This document shows, one piece after another, positions 1 through 8,394 of a stretch of 64,000 nucleotides of DNA (positions within the stretch are counted from its first letter, which is position 1; every line of letters begins with the position of its first letter). This stretch comes from Nocardioides panacis. Lineage in GTDB: Bacteria > Actinomycetota > Actinomycetes > Propionibacteriales > Nocardioidaceae. Where the stretch lies: contig NZ_CP077062.1 in NCBI RefSeq assembly GCF_019039255.1, positions 248,001 to 312,000 of the forward strand, given 5' to 3'. Made by a program: the position numbers and the translations under genes. The notes beneath the pieces are model-generated. The model saw nothing but the letters and a program-made list of their open reading frames with translations. It was not told where the DNA came from and searched no databases.

Positions 1-146
1 CGGGCGACGGCCCGCTCGAGGTCACGAAGGAGGGGCGCGGCATCGTGATGCGGGTGCCCCTCGAAGGTGGTGGCCGCCTGGTGGTCGAACTCAACGCTGA
101 CGAGGCCAAGGCACTCGGCGAGGCGCTCGACGCCGTCGTCGGCTGA
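1..146 (+). CDS. DUF3117 family protein, C-terminal part
   Basis: The frame is open from base 3 to a TGA at 144-146 and gives about 47 residues beginning GDGPLEVTKEGRG and ending ALGEALDAVVG. This pattern is typical of the small (about 55-75 aa) actinobacterial DUF3117 family, whose function is unknown. The start lies outside the window. M. tuberculosis has such a gene (Rv1211, from memory) a few genes before its sigE region, in agreement with what follows here. The family call is confident; no function can be given. Confidence 0.85.
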   Translation, partial: GDGPLEVTKEGRGIVMRVPLEGGGRLVVELNADEAKALGEALDAVVG

Positions 147-290
147 CCCTCGTCCCTGCACGACGTCAGGACCCCGTCCGCTCCCCGGAGCGGGCGGGGT
201 CCTCGCGTTCCCGCCGCCGCAGGTAGGGTCGGGGCACCCGAGCCCCGCGGCATGCGTCGCAGCTCGTACGTCGATGCAGAAGGAGGCGCC

Positions 291-1826
291 GTGGCGCTGC
301 CCACCCAGGTGTCGCCGCCGCAGGTCGCGGTCAGTGACGTCGCCCCGTCCGCCGTCGTCGGCGCCGACGTCGTCGCGATCCCCGTGCTTCCCGGGCCCGA
401 CGGGCCCACCCTCGGTCCCGGTGCCGCCGAGCTCCTCGACGAGCTCGACGCGGACCTGTTCGGCCTCCTCGACGCGTTCTCGGTCACCGGTGCGGTCGGC
501 GAGGTCGTCGAGCACCCGGTCCTCGACACCACCGGGCTGAGCAACCCCGACCTGCGGGTGCTGCTGCTCGTCGGGGTCGGCGACGGCACCCCCGACGACC
601 TGCGGCGCGCCGGCGCGACGCTGGCCCGGCGGACCCGTGGCCGGCTGTCGGTCGCGACCTCGCTGGCGGCGCTGTGCGACGACGCCGGCATCCGGGCGCT
701 CGTCGAGGGCCTGGTGCTCGGCTCCTACGAGTTCCACTGGCGCTCCGACGGGCCGTCGACGCAGCCCGTGGGCCGGGTCGTGCTGGCCGGCCTCGTCGGC
801 GCGGACGACCGCCGGGACGTCGTACGACGGGCGCTGGCGGTGGCCGGTGCCGGCTGGCGGGCGCGCACGCTCGCGCTCGTGCCCTCCAACGTGAAGAACC
901 CCGTCTGGCTGGCCGAGCAGGCCTCCGAGGCAGCCACCGCGGCCGGCCTGCAGGTCAAGGTCTGGGACGAGAAGGCGCTGGCGGCCGACGGCTTCGGCGG
1001 GATCCTCGGGGTCGGCCAGGGCTCCGACAACCCGCCCCGGCTGGTGCGGCTCGACTACACCCCGAAGCGCGGCGGCCGGAAGGCCCCGCACGTCGTGCTG
1101 GTCGGCAAGGGCATCACCTTCGACACCGGTGGCCTCTCGATCAAGCCGCGCGACAACATGATGACGATGAAGCGGGACATGACCGGCGCCGGCGTCGTGC
1201 TCGCGGTGATGGCCGCGCTGGCCGACGTCGACTGCCCGGTGCGGGTGACCGGCCTGCTGCCGCTCGCCGAGAACTCCGTGGGCGCCCGCTCGACCCGGCC
1301 CGGCGACGTGCTGACGCACTTCGGCGGTCGCACCACCGAGGTCACCAACACCGACGCCGAGGGCCGGCTGGTGCTGGCCGACGCCCTCGCCTACGCGGTC
1401 GCGGAGCTCGAGCCCGACGTCCTCGTCGACATCGCCACGCTGACCGGGGCGATGAAGACCTCGCTCGGCCAGAAGACCGGCGGCTTCTTCGCCACCGACG
1501 ACGCGCTCGCGGCCACGCTGCGGACCGCCTCGCTGGCGAGCGGCGAGCCGCTGTGGCGGATGCCCCTGGTGGCCGACTACGAGGAGCGGATCTCCTCCAA
1601 GGTCGCCGACGCCGACAACGCCGGCGGCGGCCCGGGCGCGATCACCGCCGCGCTGTTCCTGCAGCACTTCACCGGCGGCCTGCCGTGGGCGCACCTCGAC
1701 GTCGCGTCCGTCGGGGACTCCCCGGTCGACGAGTACGAGTACAGCAAGGGCGCCACCGGCTTCGGGGCCCGCGTCCTGCTGTACTGGCTGGAGCAGCGCG
1801 AGCCGCTGGCCGGGGTCCAGGGCTGA
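291..1826 (+). CDS. pepA: leucyl aminopeptidase (M17 family)
   Basis: This is a cytosolic metallo-aminopeptidase that removes N-terminal residues from peptides. The protein is about 511 aa, normal for M17 enzymes. The M17 signature NTDAEGRLVLADAL is at about residue 353, and the metal-binding stretch GKGITFDTGG is at about 271-280; both are intact. An upstream ATG at 252 is in frame, but the GTG at 291 has an AGGAGG ribosome site at 281-286 and is the better start. It stands alone between the DUF3117 gene and a GNAT gene. Confidence 0.93.
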   Translation: MALPTQVSPPQVAVSDVAPSAVVGADVVAIPVLPGPDGPTLGPGAAELLDELDADLFGLLDAFSVTGAVGEVVEHPVLDTTGLSNPDLRVLLLVGVGDGTPDDLRRAGATLARRTRGRLSVATSLAALCDDAGIRALVEGLVLGSYEFHWRSDGPSTQPVGRVVLAGLVGADDRRDVVRRALAVAGAGWRARTLALVPSNVKNPVWLAEQASEAATAAGLQVKVWDEKALAADGFGGILGVGQGSDNPPRLVRLDYTPKRGGRKAPHVVLVGKGITFDTGGLSIKPRDNMMTMKRDMTGAGVVLAVMAALADVDCPVRVTGLLPLAENSVGARSTRPGDVLTHFGGRTTEVTNTDAEGRLVLADALAYAVAELEPDVLVDIATLTGAMKTSLGQKTGGFFATDDALAATLRTASLASGEPLWRMPLVADYEERISSKVADADNAGGGPGAITAALFLQHFTGGLPWAHLDVASVGDSPVDEYEYSKGATGFGARVLLYWLEQREPLAGVQG

Positions 1827-1904
1827 CGAGGTGCACGGTCCGCTGGTCGCCGGCCGGCGGGTCCGCGCGCCGCGCCGCTGCGTCGTACGCCTGAGGCGGG
1901 TGGG

Positions 1905-2492
1905 ATGACGCTCCGGCTCTCCGAGCCCGACCCGGCGCTGCAGGCGTCGTACCTCGGTGCGCTGGCGGAGCTCACCGCCGAGGGCAACGGGCACTTCCTG
2001 GCGATGGTGCACCCGCCGGAGCCCGGGTACGTCGGGGCGGACTACACCCTGGAGACGCTCGCCGACCCGGCGACCTTCGCGGCGTTCTGCGAGCGCGAGG
2101 TCGCGCTGTCGCAGCCCGGGACCCCCCGGCCGACCGGGTGGGTGAGCGGCACCTACCTCTGGATGGTCGACGACACCGCCGACGGCCCGCAGGTCGTGGG
2201 CCGCATCTCGCTGCGGCACGAGCTCACCGCGTGGCTGCTCGAGGTCGGTGGGCACATCGGGTACGCCGTCCGGCCCTCGGCGCGACGCCGCGGGCACGCC
2301 ACCCGAGCGCTCGCGCTGATGCTGCCGATCGCCGCCGAGCGCGGCCTGGACCGGGTGCTGGTGACCTGCGACGAGGACAACGTGGGCTCCCGCCGCGTGA
2401 TCGAGGCGAACGGAGGCGTCCTGGAGGACGTCCGCGGCACCAAGCGCCGCTACTGGCTCCCCACCCGGCCCACCCACCCGCCCCAGAGCTGA
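1905..2492 (+). CDS. GNAT family N-acetyltransferase
   Basis: The 195-aa protein has the GCN5-related fold. The acetyl-CoA pyrophosphate-binding loop appears as RRRGHATRALAL at about residues 125-137, and the C-terminal helix-strand region (DEDNVGSRRVIEANGG) is typical of small-molecule or ribosomal-protein acetyltransferases. The substrate cannot be inferred. It starts 78 bases after pepA and runs toward the O-methyltransferase gene, from which it is separated by a GC-rich repeat block. Confidence 0.85.
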   Translation: MTLRLSEPDPALQASYLGALAELTAEGNGHFLAMVHPPEPGYVGADYTLETLADPATFAAFCEREVALSQPGTPRPTGWVSGTYLWMVDDTADGPQVVGRISLRHELTAWLLEVGGHIGYAVRPSARRRGHATRALALMLPIAAERGLDRVLVTCDEDNVGSRRVIEANGGVLEDVRGTKRRYWLPTRPTHPPQS

Positions 2493-2498
2493 CCCGGG

Positions 2499-2596
2499 CC
2501 CACATTCACCCCGACCCGGGCCCGAGCTCACCCCGACCCGGGCCCGAGCTCACCCCGACCCGGGCCCCAGCTCGCCGGGGGCCCGGGTCGAGATGG
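2499..2596. repeat. 22-bp tandem repeat between convergent genes
   Basis: Two perfect copies of a 22-bp unit (CCCGAGCTCACCCCGACCCG + GG) occupy 2521-2542 and 2543-2564. A diverged copy precedes them (about 2501-2520), and inverted GCCCGGGTCG segments follow at 2580-2590 and 2602-2612. Direct and inverted copies can fold into GC-rich hairpins, so the block may end transcription from both the GNAT and the O-methyltransferase genes. There is no T-rich tail. Confidence 0.7.
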
Positions 2597-2632
2597 ACTA
2601 CGGCCCGGGTCGGCGTGCGTGACGAGGGCGGG

Positions 2633-3284
2633 TCAGGCGCCGGGGGTCCAGACCTTCTTGGCGACCAGGAGGCCGTCGCCGACGGGGAGCAGCACCGGCA
2701 GCAGCGAGTCGTGCTCGCGGACCGTGCGGCCGAGCTCGCGGATCGCGACGGTCTCGGCGTCCCGCTGGGCGGGGTCGGCGACCCGGTCGTGCCACAGGGC
2801 GTTGTCGAAGGCCACGATGCCGCCCGGCTTGAGCAGCCGCAGCGCCTCGGCGAGGTACTCGGGGTACTCCGTCTTGTCGCCGTCGCAGAACACCAGGTCG
2901 TAGTGCCCGTCGGTGAGCCGGGGCAGCACGTCGAGCGCCGCCCCCCGGGATCAGCCGGACCCGCTGCGGGGCGATGCCGGCCTCGGTGAAGGCCTGCTTG
3001 GCCAGCCGCTGGTGCTCGGCCTCGAGGTCGACGGTGGTCAGCACGCCGTCGGGGCGCATGCCGCGCAGCATCCAGACGCCGGAGACGCCGGTGCCGGTGC
3101 CGATCTCGACGACCGCGCGGGCCTCGGTGACCGCGGCCAGGAACCGCAGGGCAGCGCCGCCGCCGTTGCCGATCGGGGCGACCCCGACCTCCTCGGCGCG
3201 GGCGCGCGCCGCGGTCAGCACCTCGTCCTCGGTGACGTACTCCTCGGCGTAGGTCCAGCTCGCCGGCTTCAGTCCCGTGACGAT
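2633..3284 (-). CDS. class I SAM-dependent O-methyltransferase (frameshifted)
   Basis: This is a caffeoyl-CoA/catechol-type O-methyltransferase; the M. tuberculosis equivalent lies beside sigE (Rv1220c). The N-terminal part has SAM motif I ([12 protein letters not shown]) and the acidic TVDLEAEH; the C-terminal part has [12 protein letters not shown] and [11 protein letters not shown]. The halves lie in different frames. The break is at 2941-2946 (six C on this strand), where five would give [13 protein letters not shown] and a continuous protein of about 216 aa, the usual length. The 5' end is also odd: a good GGAGG site is followed by no ATG, GTG or TTG in frame, so the start near 3284 is a guess. 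Confidence 0.8.
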
Positions 3285-3382
3285 GACGGCCTCCCAGTGT
3301 CGTGACCCGTGTCCGCGGTCAGCAGTGTGTGCGATGCGACGGTGTTCGCTATCTGGCGGGACTCTACCGTCTGGCCCGGGCC

Positions 3383-3415
3383 GTTCCCGGGAACAACCGA
3401 CGGGGTCGGTCCGTT
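3383..3415 (+). promoter_or_regulatory. possible ECF-type promoter of sigE
   Basis: GGAAC at 3390-3394 and CGTT at 3412-3415 are spaced by 17 bases, which fits the GGAAC-N16-18-GTT pattern recognised by actinobacterial ECF sigma factors of the SigE type. This would be an autoregulatory promoter. The GGAAC is the right half of a perfect 12-bp palindrome, GTTCCCGGGAAC (3383-3394). The leader to the chosen sigE start is about 140 bases. This is based on motif match alone. Confidence 0.4.
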
Positions 3416-3558
3416 GTCCGGGCAGAGCACCACGAGATCGACAGCTTCGCGAGGGTTTTTCCCTCAGCCGGCTCTCAGGAGCGGCTTCTAGCCTGGAGGC
3501 AGTCAGTACGACGATGGCGGGACCCACAGCGTCACCCACCCGGGCCGAGGAGCAGCGC

Positions 3559-4191
3559 ATGACCCAGTCGACGAGTCAGGCCGACCCCGACGGCACCGAT
3601 GCGAGCCTGGAGTGGCAGGCGCCCTCCTGGGACGAGATCGTCGCCCAGCACTCGGCCCGCGTCTACCGGCTCGCCTACCGGCTGACCGGGAACCCGCACG
3701 ACGCCGAGGACCTCACCCAGGAGGTCTTCGTCCGGGTGTTCCGGTCGCTGTCGTCGTACACCCCGGGCACCTTCGAGGGCTGGCTGCACCGCATCACCAC
3801 GAACCTGTTCCTCGACCAGGCCCGCCGCAAGGCCAAGATCCGCTTCGACGCGCTCGCCGACGACGCGGAGACCCGGCTGCCGAGCAAGGCCCTCGCGCCC
3901 GACGTGCAGGTCCTCGACGGCCTGTTCGACGAGGACGTGGAGTCCGCCCTGGCCGCGCTGCCCCCGGACTTCCGGGCCGCGGTCGTGCTCTGCGACATCG
4001 AGGGCCTCAGCTACGAGGAGATCGCCGACGTCCTCGGCCTCAAGCTCGGCACCGTCCGCTCCCGGATCCACCGCGGCCGCACGATGCTGCGCAAGGCGCT
4101 CGCGCACCGCGCGCCGGTCGCCGGCCGCTCCCGCTACTCCGGCCCCACCGAGTCACGGCGCCGTCCGCGGCTGGCCCCGCAGGTCACGTGA
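3559..4191 (+). CDS. sigE: ECF RNA polymerase sigma factor SigE
   Basis: The 210-aa protein has sigma region 2 ([20 protein letters not shown] and [10 protein letters not shown], about residues 35-75) and region 4 ([20 protein letters not shown] followed by [16 protein letters not shown], about 135-175). In actinobacteria SigE directs the response to envelope and surface stress. ATG 3559 was chosen because GAGGAG precedes it by about 7 bases; an upstream in-frame ATG at 3514 would add 15 residues. The stop overlaps the start of the anti-sigma gene, and htrA follows, as in the M. tuberculosis sigE-rseA-htrA order. Confidence 0.92.
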   Translation: MTQSTSQADPDGTDASLEWQAPSWDEIVAQHSARVYRLAYRLTGNPHDAEDLTQEVFVRVFRSLSSYTPGTFEGWLHRITTNLFLDQARRKAKIRFDALADDAETRLPSKALAPDVQVLDGLFDEDVESALAALPPDFRAAVVLCDIEGLSYEEIADVLGLKLGTVRSRIHRGRTMLRKALAHRAPVAGRSRYSGPTESRRRPRLAPQVT

Positions 4192-4760
4192 TGCCATCGA
4201 TCCGGCGCCTGGGTGGACATCTCGGCTCCTCGGTCAGCGCGCTCGTCGACGGCCAGCTCGACGACGAGTCCACCGAGCGGGCCTGGGCGCACGTGATGAA
4301 CTGCCCGCCGTGCCGCCGCCTGGTCGAGCACGAGGGCTGGGTGAAGCGGCAGCTCGCCCAGATCGCCGGCACGCCGCGTCCCGAGGAGCCCTCCGACCGC
4401 TTCCTGGGCGCCCTGCTCGACCTCGACCCGGCCACCGTTGACGTGTCGGCGGCCTGGGCCGAGACCGACCGCATCGAGGACCGCAGCCGCACCCGCCGCC
4501 GGGCGGGCATCGCGCTCGTCGGGGCCGGGTCCGTCTCGGCCGCGGTGCTCGGGTTGACCACGCTCGGTGCCGCCCCCCTGGGCATCGGAGGTACGACGGG
4601 CACGCCGGCGTCCTCCATCGGGGGCGCCAGCACGTCGACCTCGCCCACCCCGGCCTACGTCGCCCCGGCCGCGTCGGTGCACGGCCGGTTGCAGGGCTGG
4701 CGGCTGGGCGCCCGGGACAGCGGTGTCGCGCATGCCCGCTCGGTCGGCGACCGCCGCTGA
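4191..4760 (+). CDS. zinc-finger anti-sigma factor (RseA-like)
   Basis: The 189-aa protein begins in the stop codon of sigE (TGATG), showing translational coupling. A zinc-associated anti-sigma motif H-x3-C-x2-C (HVMNCPPC) is at about residues 29-36. A Ser/Thr-rich tail follows a weakly hydrophobic alanine/glycine stretch at about 105-130, which could be a membrane segment. By position and motif it sequesters SigE until envelope stress. A six-C run near 4573 lies inside the gene and the frame used looks natural across it. Confidence 0.85.
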   Translation: MPSIRRLGGHLGSSVSALVDGQLDDESTERAWAHVMNCPPCRRLVEHEGWVKRQLAQIAGTPRPEEPSDRFLGALLDLDPATVDVSAAWAETDRIEDRSRTRRRAGIALVGAGSVSAAVLGLTTLGAAPLGIGGTTGTPASSIGGASTSTSPTPAYVAPAASVHGRLQGWRLGARDSGVAHARSVGDRR

Positions 4761-4811
4761 GCACGTTCCGGCATCCGACCCGCCGCCCCGGGGGTTGGAC
4801 CGTGAGTGAGA

Positions 4812-6218
4812 ATGGGTGACGTGAGCCAGAACGACGACGCCGACCGTCCCGAGCAGCAGCCCGGGCGCGACGCCGCGTCCGGACAGCCGGACGGCCCCGC
4901 GGACGAGCGCGACCTGAGCGACACCCAGCCGCTCGGCTCGTCGTACCCGCCGCCGCTCCCGGGCCACCCGGAGACCCAGCAGGCACCGCAGCAGCCGGGC
5001 CCCTACGGCCAGCCGTACGGCGCCCAGCAGCCCACCTCGACCTACCCGACCCAGCCGCAGCCGGACTACGCCTACGCCCCGACCGCCCCGCGGGCCCCGC
5101 ACGCCGCGGGCGACCGGGGCGCCCGGCTCCCGGGCTGGGCCTGGCCGGTCATCACCGTGGTCGCGCTCGTCGTCGGCCTGCTCGGCGGCGTGATCGGCGG
5201 CGTCGCGGTGTCCAGCTCGATGTCCTCGGGCGGCGTGGGCCAGATCCCGGTGATCGGCACCGACAACGGGGCCGCCGCCCCGCTCGACGCGCACAACGGC
5301 AGCGTCGCGGCCGTCGCCGCCAAGCTGCTGCCCAGCACCGTGCAGATCCAGGCCAACGGCGGCTCCGACGGCACCACCCAGGGCGGCGCGACCGGTTCGG
5401 GGTTCGTCCTGGACGACAAGGACCACGTGATCACCAACAACCACGTGGTCGCCGACGCCACCGGCGAGGGCCAGCTCAAGGTCGTCGACCAGAACGGCAA
5501 GAAGCACGACGCGAAGATCATCGGCCGCAGCCCGGTCTACGACATCGCCGTCCTCGAGGTCACCGACGCCCACACGCTGCGGCCGGCCGCGATCGGGTCC
5601 TCCCGGTCGATGCGGGTCGGCGACACGGTGGTCGCGATCGGCTCGCCGCTCGGGCTGAGCAGCACCGTCACCTCCGGCATCGTCAGCGCCACCGACCGGC
5701 CGGTGACCACCGGCGACCAGGACCAGTCCTCCTACATCAACGCCGTGCAGACCGACGCCGCGATCAACCCCGGCAACTCCGGCGGCCCGCTGGTCAACCT
5801 GCGCGGCCAGGTGGTCGGGGTGAACTCCGCGATCGCCACCACCGGCGGCACGGTCGGCGGCGAGTCCGGCAACATCGGGGTCGGGTTCGCGATCCCGATG
5901 GAGCAGGTGCGGATCACCGCCTCGCAGATCCTGGCCACCGGCAAGGCGCGCTACCCGGTGATCGGGGCCAACGTGAACACCGGTGCGCAGAGCGAGGGCG
6001 CCGAGGTGGTCGACGTACCGTCCGGCACCCCGGCCGCCGCGGCCGGCCTGCAGAAGGGTGACGTGGTCACCAGCGTGGACGGCAAGCAGATCACCGACGG
6101 GATCAGCCTGATCGTGGCGATCCGCAGCCACCAGCCCGGTGAGACGGTCACCCTCGAGGTGCGGCGCTCGGGCCAGGACAAGCGGGTCGAGGTCACCCTC
6201 GACGGCAAGGTCGGCTGA
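4812..6218 (+). CDS. htrA: HtrA/DegP-type serine protease with PDZ domain
   Basis: This is a membrane-anchored periplasm-side protease for envelope quality control. A Pro/Gln-rich disordered N-terminus (about 110 residues) is followed by one membrane segment (WPVITVVALVVGLLGGVIGG). The S1C protease domain comes next with its triad: His211 in NNHVV, Asp244 in YDIAVLEV, Ser323 in NPGNSGGPL. A C-terminal PDZ domain starts at about residue 375. The length is about 468 aa. The start is unsure (ATG 4812 or GTG 4821; neither has a strong ribosome site). It follows sigE and its anti-sigma gene and is a likely SigE target. Confidence 0.93.
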   Translation: MGDVSQNDDADRPEQQPGRDAASGQPDGPADERDLSDTQPLGSSYPPPLPGHPETQQAPQQPGPYGQPYGAQQPTSTYPTQPQPDYAYAPTAPRAPHAAGDRGARLPGWAWPVITVVALVVGLLGGVIGGVAVSSSMSSGGVGQIPVIGTDNGAAAPLDAHNGSVAAVAAKLLPSTVQIQANGGSDGTTQGGATGSGFVLDDKDHVITNNHVVADATGEGQLKVVDQNGKKHDAKIIGRSPVYDIAVLEVTDAHTLRPAAIGSSRSMRVGDTVVAIGSPLGLSSTVTSGIVSATDRPVTTGDQDQSSYINAVQTDAAINPGNSGGPLVNLRGQVVGVNSAIATTGGTVGGESGNIGVGFAIPMEQVRITASQILATGKARYPVIGANVNTGAQSEGAEVVDVPSGTPAAAAGLQKGDVVTSVDGKQITDGISLIVAIRSHQPGETVTLEVRRSGQDKRVEVTLDGKVG

Positions 6219-6251
6219 CCGGCCGGTCGGGCGGACCGACCGGGCGGCGCG

Positions 6252-6590
6252 TCAGGTGGCGTCGCTGTCGTACGGCGGCAGCTCGCCGTCCTCGAGGGCA
6301 CGGTGGCCGGCCTTCGGGACGGTGCTGCCGGCCTCGTCGTCGGTCTCGTCCCAGGCGTCCTGGATGTACTTCCGCATGGCGCGGCGCGGGTCGAGGTCGG
6401 TGAGCTCGAAGTTCGCGAACTCCGGGCCGAGCTCGGAGCGGATGTCGTCGCGCGCGGTCTGCGTGAAGGTGCGCACCTGGCGGACCAGCCGGCCGGCCTG
6501 GCGGGCGAAGTCCGGGAGCCGATCGGGACCGAACACGACGACGGCCACCACGAGGATGACCATGAGCTCCGGCAGCCCGATCCCGAACAT
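6252..6590 (-). CDS. tatB: Sec-independent protein translocase TatB
   Basis: The 112-aa protein begins with the TatA/B signature: a short N-terminal membrane helix (LPELMVILVVAVVVF), the hinge GPDRLPDFARQAGR, and then an amphipathic helix and an acidic tail. The length and long second helix fit TatB rather than TatA. It belongs to the twin-arginine export machinery. It starts two bases after the mrp stop, so the two genes are co-transcribed, and it faces htrA tail to tail. Confidence 0.92.
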   Translation of the reverse strand: MFGIGLPELMVILVVAVVVFGPDRLPDFARQAGRLVRQVRTFTQTARDDIRSELGPEFANFELTDLDPRRAMRKYIQDAWDETDDEAGSTVPKAGHRALEDGELPPYDSDAT

Positions 6591-6592
6591 GG

Positions 6593-7759
6593 CTACAACC
6601 TACCGGCGGGGCTCAGGCCGAGCTGCAGGCCGGCGAGCCCGCGGCCCCGGCCGGACAGCGTGGCCGCGATCTTCGTGAGGGCCTGCGCCGCCGGGGTGTC
6701 GGGGTGGGTGTCCACGATCGGGGTGCCGGCGTCGCCGCCCTCGCGGAGCGTGAGGTCCAGCGGGATCTCGCCGAGCACCGGCACGTCGTAGCCGAACCGG
6801 CCGGACAGCGTCGCGGCCACCCGCTTGCCGCCGCCGGAGCCGAACACCTCGAGGCGGTGCTCCGGGCCGCAGTGCGGGCAGGGCAGGAAGGACATGTTCT
6901 CCACGACGCCGACGACGCGCTGGTGCATCATCGAGGCCATCGTGCCGGCCCGCTCGGCCACCTCGGCGGCGGCCTCCTGCGGGGTGGTCACCACGACGAC
7001 CTCGGCGTTGGGCAGGTGCTGGCCCAGCGAGATCGCGATGTCCCCGGTGCCCGGTGGCAGGTCGAGGAGCAGCGCGTCGAGGTCGCCCCAGTAGACGTCG
7101 CTGAGCATCTGCACGAGCGCCCGGTCGAGCATCGGGCCGCGCCAGGCGACCACCTGGTCGCGCCGCGGCTTGAGCATCCCGATGCTGATCACCGAGAGCT
7201 GGCCCTCGACGACGCCGGGGGTCGGCACCGGCATGATCATGTCCTCGACCTGGGTCGGGCGGACGTCGCCGAGGCCGAGCATGGCCGGCACGGAGTGGCC
7301 GTAGATGTCGGCGTCCACGATGCCGACCTTGAGGCCCTGCTTGGCCATCGCCGCGGCCAGGTTGACCGTGACCGAGGACTTGCCGACCCCGCCCTTGCCG
7401 GACGCGATCGCGTAGACCTTGGTGAGCGAGTCCGGCTTGCCGAAGGGGATCTCCTTCTGCGCCTGGCCACCGCGGAGTTTCTCCTGCAGGCCGGCGCGCT
7501 GCTCGGCACTCATCACGCCCAGCGTCAGGTCCACCCCGGTGACACCGGGGACCTTGCCGACCGCGCCGGTCACGTCCCGGGTGATCGTGTCCTTCAGGGG
7601 GCAGCCGGAGACGGTCAGCAGCACGGTGACCGCGACCGAGCCGTCGGCGGCGACCACGACGGACTCGACCATGCCGAGGTCCGTGATCGGTCGGCGGATC
7701 TCGGGGTCGTTGACGGTCGCGAGCGCGGCGTTGATCTGCTCGAGATCGGGGGAGGTCAT
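6593..7759 (-). CDS. mrp: Mrp/NBP35 family ATP-binding Fe-S carrier
   Basis: The 388-aa protein has an N-terminal MIP18/DUF59 domain (about residues 5-85) and a P-loop NTPase domain with the deviant Walker A GKGGVGKSS at 121-129. The Mrp signature DLPPGTGDIAISL and a C-terminal CPHC cluster ligand pair (near residue 297) are present. Such proteins bind and hand over Fe-S clusters to apoproteins in the cytosol. The gene lies immediately upstream of tatB on the same strand, as in mycobacteria where both are near sigE. Confidence 0.93.
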   Translation of the reverse strand: MTSPDLEQINAALATVNDPEIRRPITDLGMVESVVVAADGSVAVTVLLTVSGCPLKDTITRDVTGAVGKVPGVTGVDLTLGVMSAEQRAGLQEKLRGGQAQKEIPFGKPDSLTKVYAIASGKGGVGKSSVTVNLAAAMAKQGLKVGIVDADIYGHSVPAMLGLGDVRPTQVEDMIMPVPTPGVVEGQLSVISIGMLKPRRDQVVAWRGPMLDRALVQMLSDVYWGDLDALLLDLPPGTGDIAISLGQHLPNAEVVVVTTPQEAAAEVAERAGTMASMMHQRVVGVVENMSFLPCPHCGPEHRLEVFGSGGGKRVAATLSGRFGYDVPVLGEIPLDLTLREGGDAGTPIVDTHPDTPAAQALTKIAATLSGRGRGLAGLQLGLSPAGRL

Positions 7760-7797
7760 GACTGCCAGCGTACGTGGGCCACCAGCACCGGCAGGGG

Positions 7798-8394
7798 TCA
7801 GGTGTCCCAGTCGGAGTCGTCGTGCTCGTCGGACTCGCGCTGGCGCTGGTCCTCGAGGTCCTGGAGCAGGGAGCGCAGCTCGGAGCGCACGTAGTCACGG
7901 GTGGCGACCTCGCCGAGCGCCATCCGGATCGAGGCCATCTCCCGGGCCAGGAACTCCATGTCGGCGTGCGCCCGGGAGTTCGCCTGCCGGTCCTGCTCGC
8001 CGATCACCCGGTCCCGGTCCTCCTGCCGGTTCTGCGCGAGCAGGATCAGCGGCGCGGCGTACGACGCCTGGAGGCTGAGGATCAGGGTCAGGAAGATGAA
8101 GGCGTACGGGTCGAAGCGCAGGTGCGCCGGGGCCAGGGCGTTCCAGAGCAGCCAGACCGCCACGAAGCCGGTCATGTACATCAGGAACCGGGCGGTGCCC
8201 ATGAAGCGCGCGAACGTCTCGGCGAACCGGCCGAAGGTGTCGGAGTCGACGTTGGGACGCCGGATGATCTGCCGGCGGGTGTCCCGGGGCACGTCGAGCC
8301 GGGGACCGCGGGACTCGCGGTGCGGCTCGCGGCTCCGGTCGCGGCGCCGCTCCTTGCGGGCGTCCTGCCGCTGGCGCGCGGGGGTCCTATCCAC
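7798..8394 (-). CDS. DUF1003 membrane protein
   Basis: The 198-aa protein has a very basic, disordered N-terminus (about 45 residues) and then two membrane helices (FLMYMTGFVAVWLLWNAL and the region around YAFIFLTLILSLQASYAAPL). A charged coiled C-terminus with DMEFLAREMASIR completes the usual DUF1003 layout. The family's function is unknown. Its start overlaps the end of the CBS/MgtE_N gene by 8 bases, so the two are coupled. Confidence 0.88.
   Translation of the reverse strand: MDRTPARQRQDARKERRRDRSREPHRESRGPRLDVPRDTRRQIIRRPNVDSDTFGRFAETFARFMGTARFLMYMTGFVAVWLLWNALAPAHLRFDPYAFIFLTLILSLQASYAAPLILLAQNRQEDRDRVIGEQDRQANSRAHADMEFLAREMASIRMALGEVATRDYVRSELRSLLQDLEDQRQRESDEHDDSDWDT

Noticed and set aside
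4134-6131. 665-codon frame opposite htrA and the anti-sigma gene
   Set aside because: The composition is His/Asp/Val/Gly-rich, as expected from the complement of GC-rich genes, with no domain; the plus-strand genes are certain.
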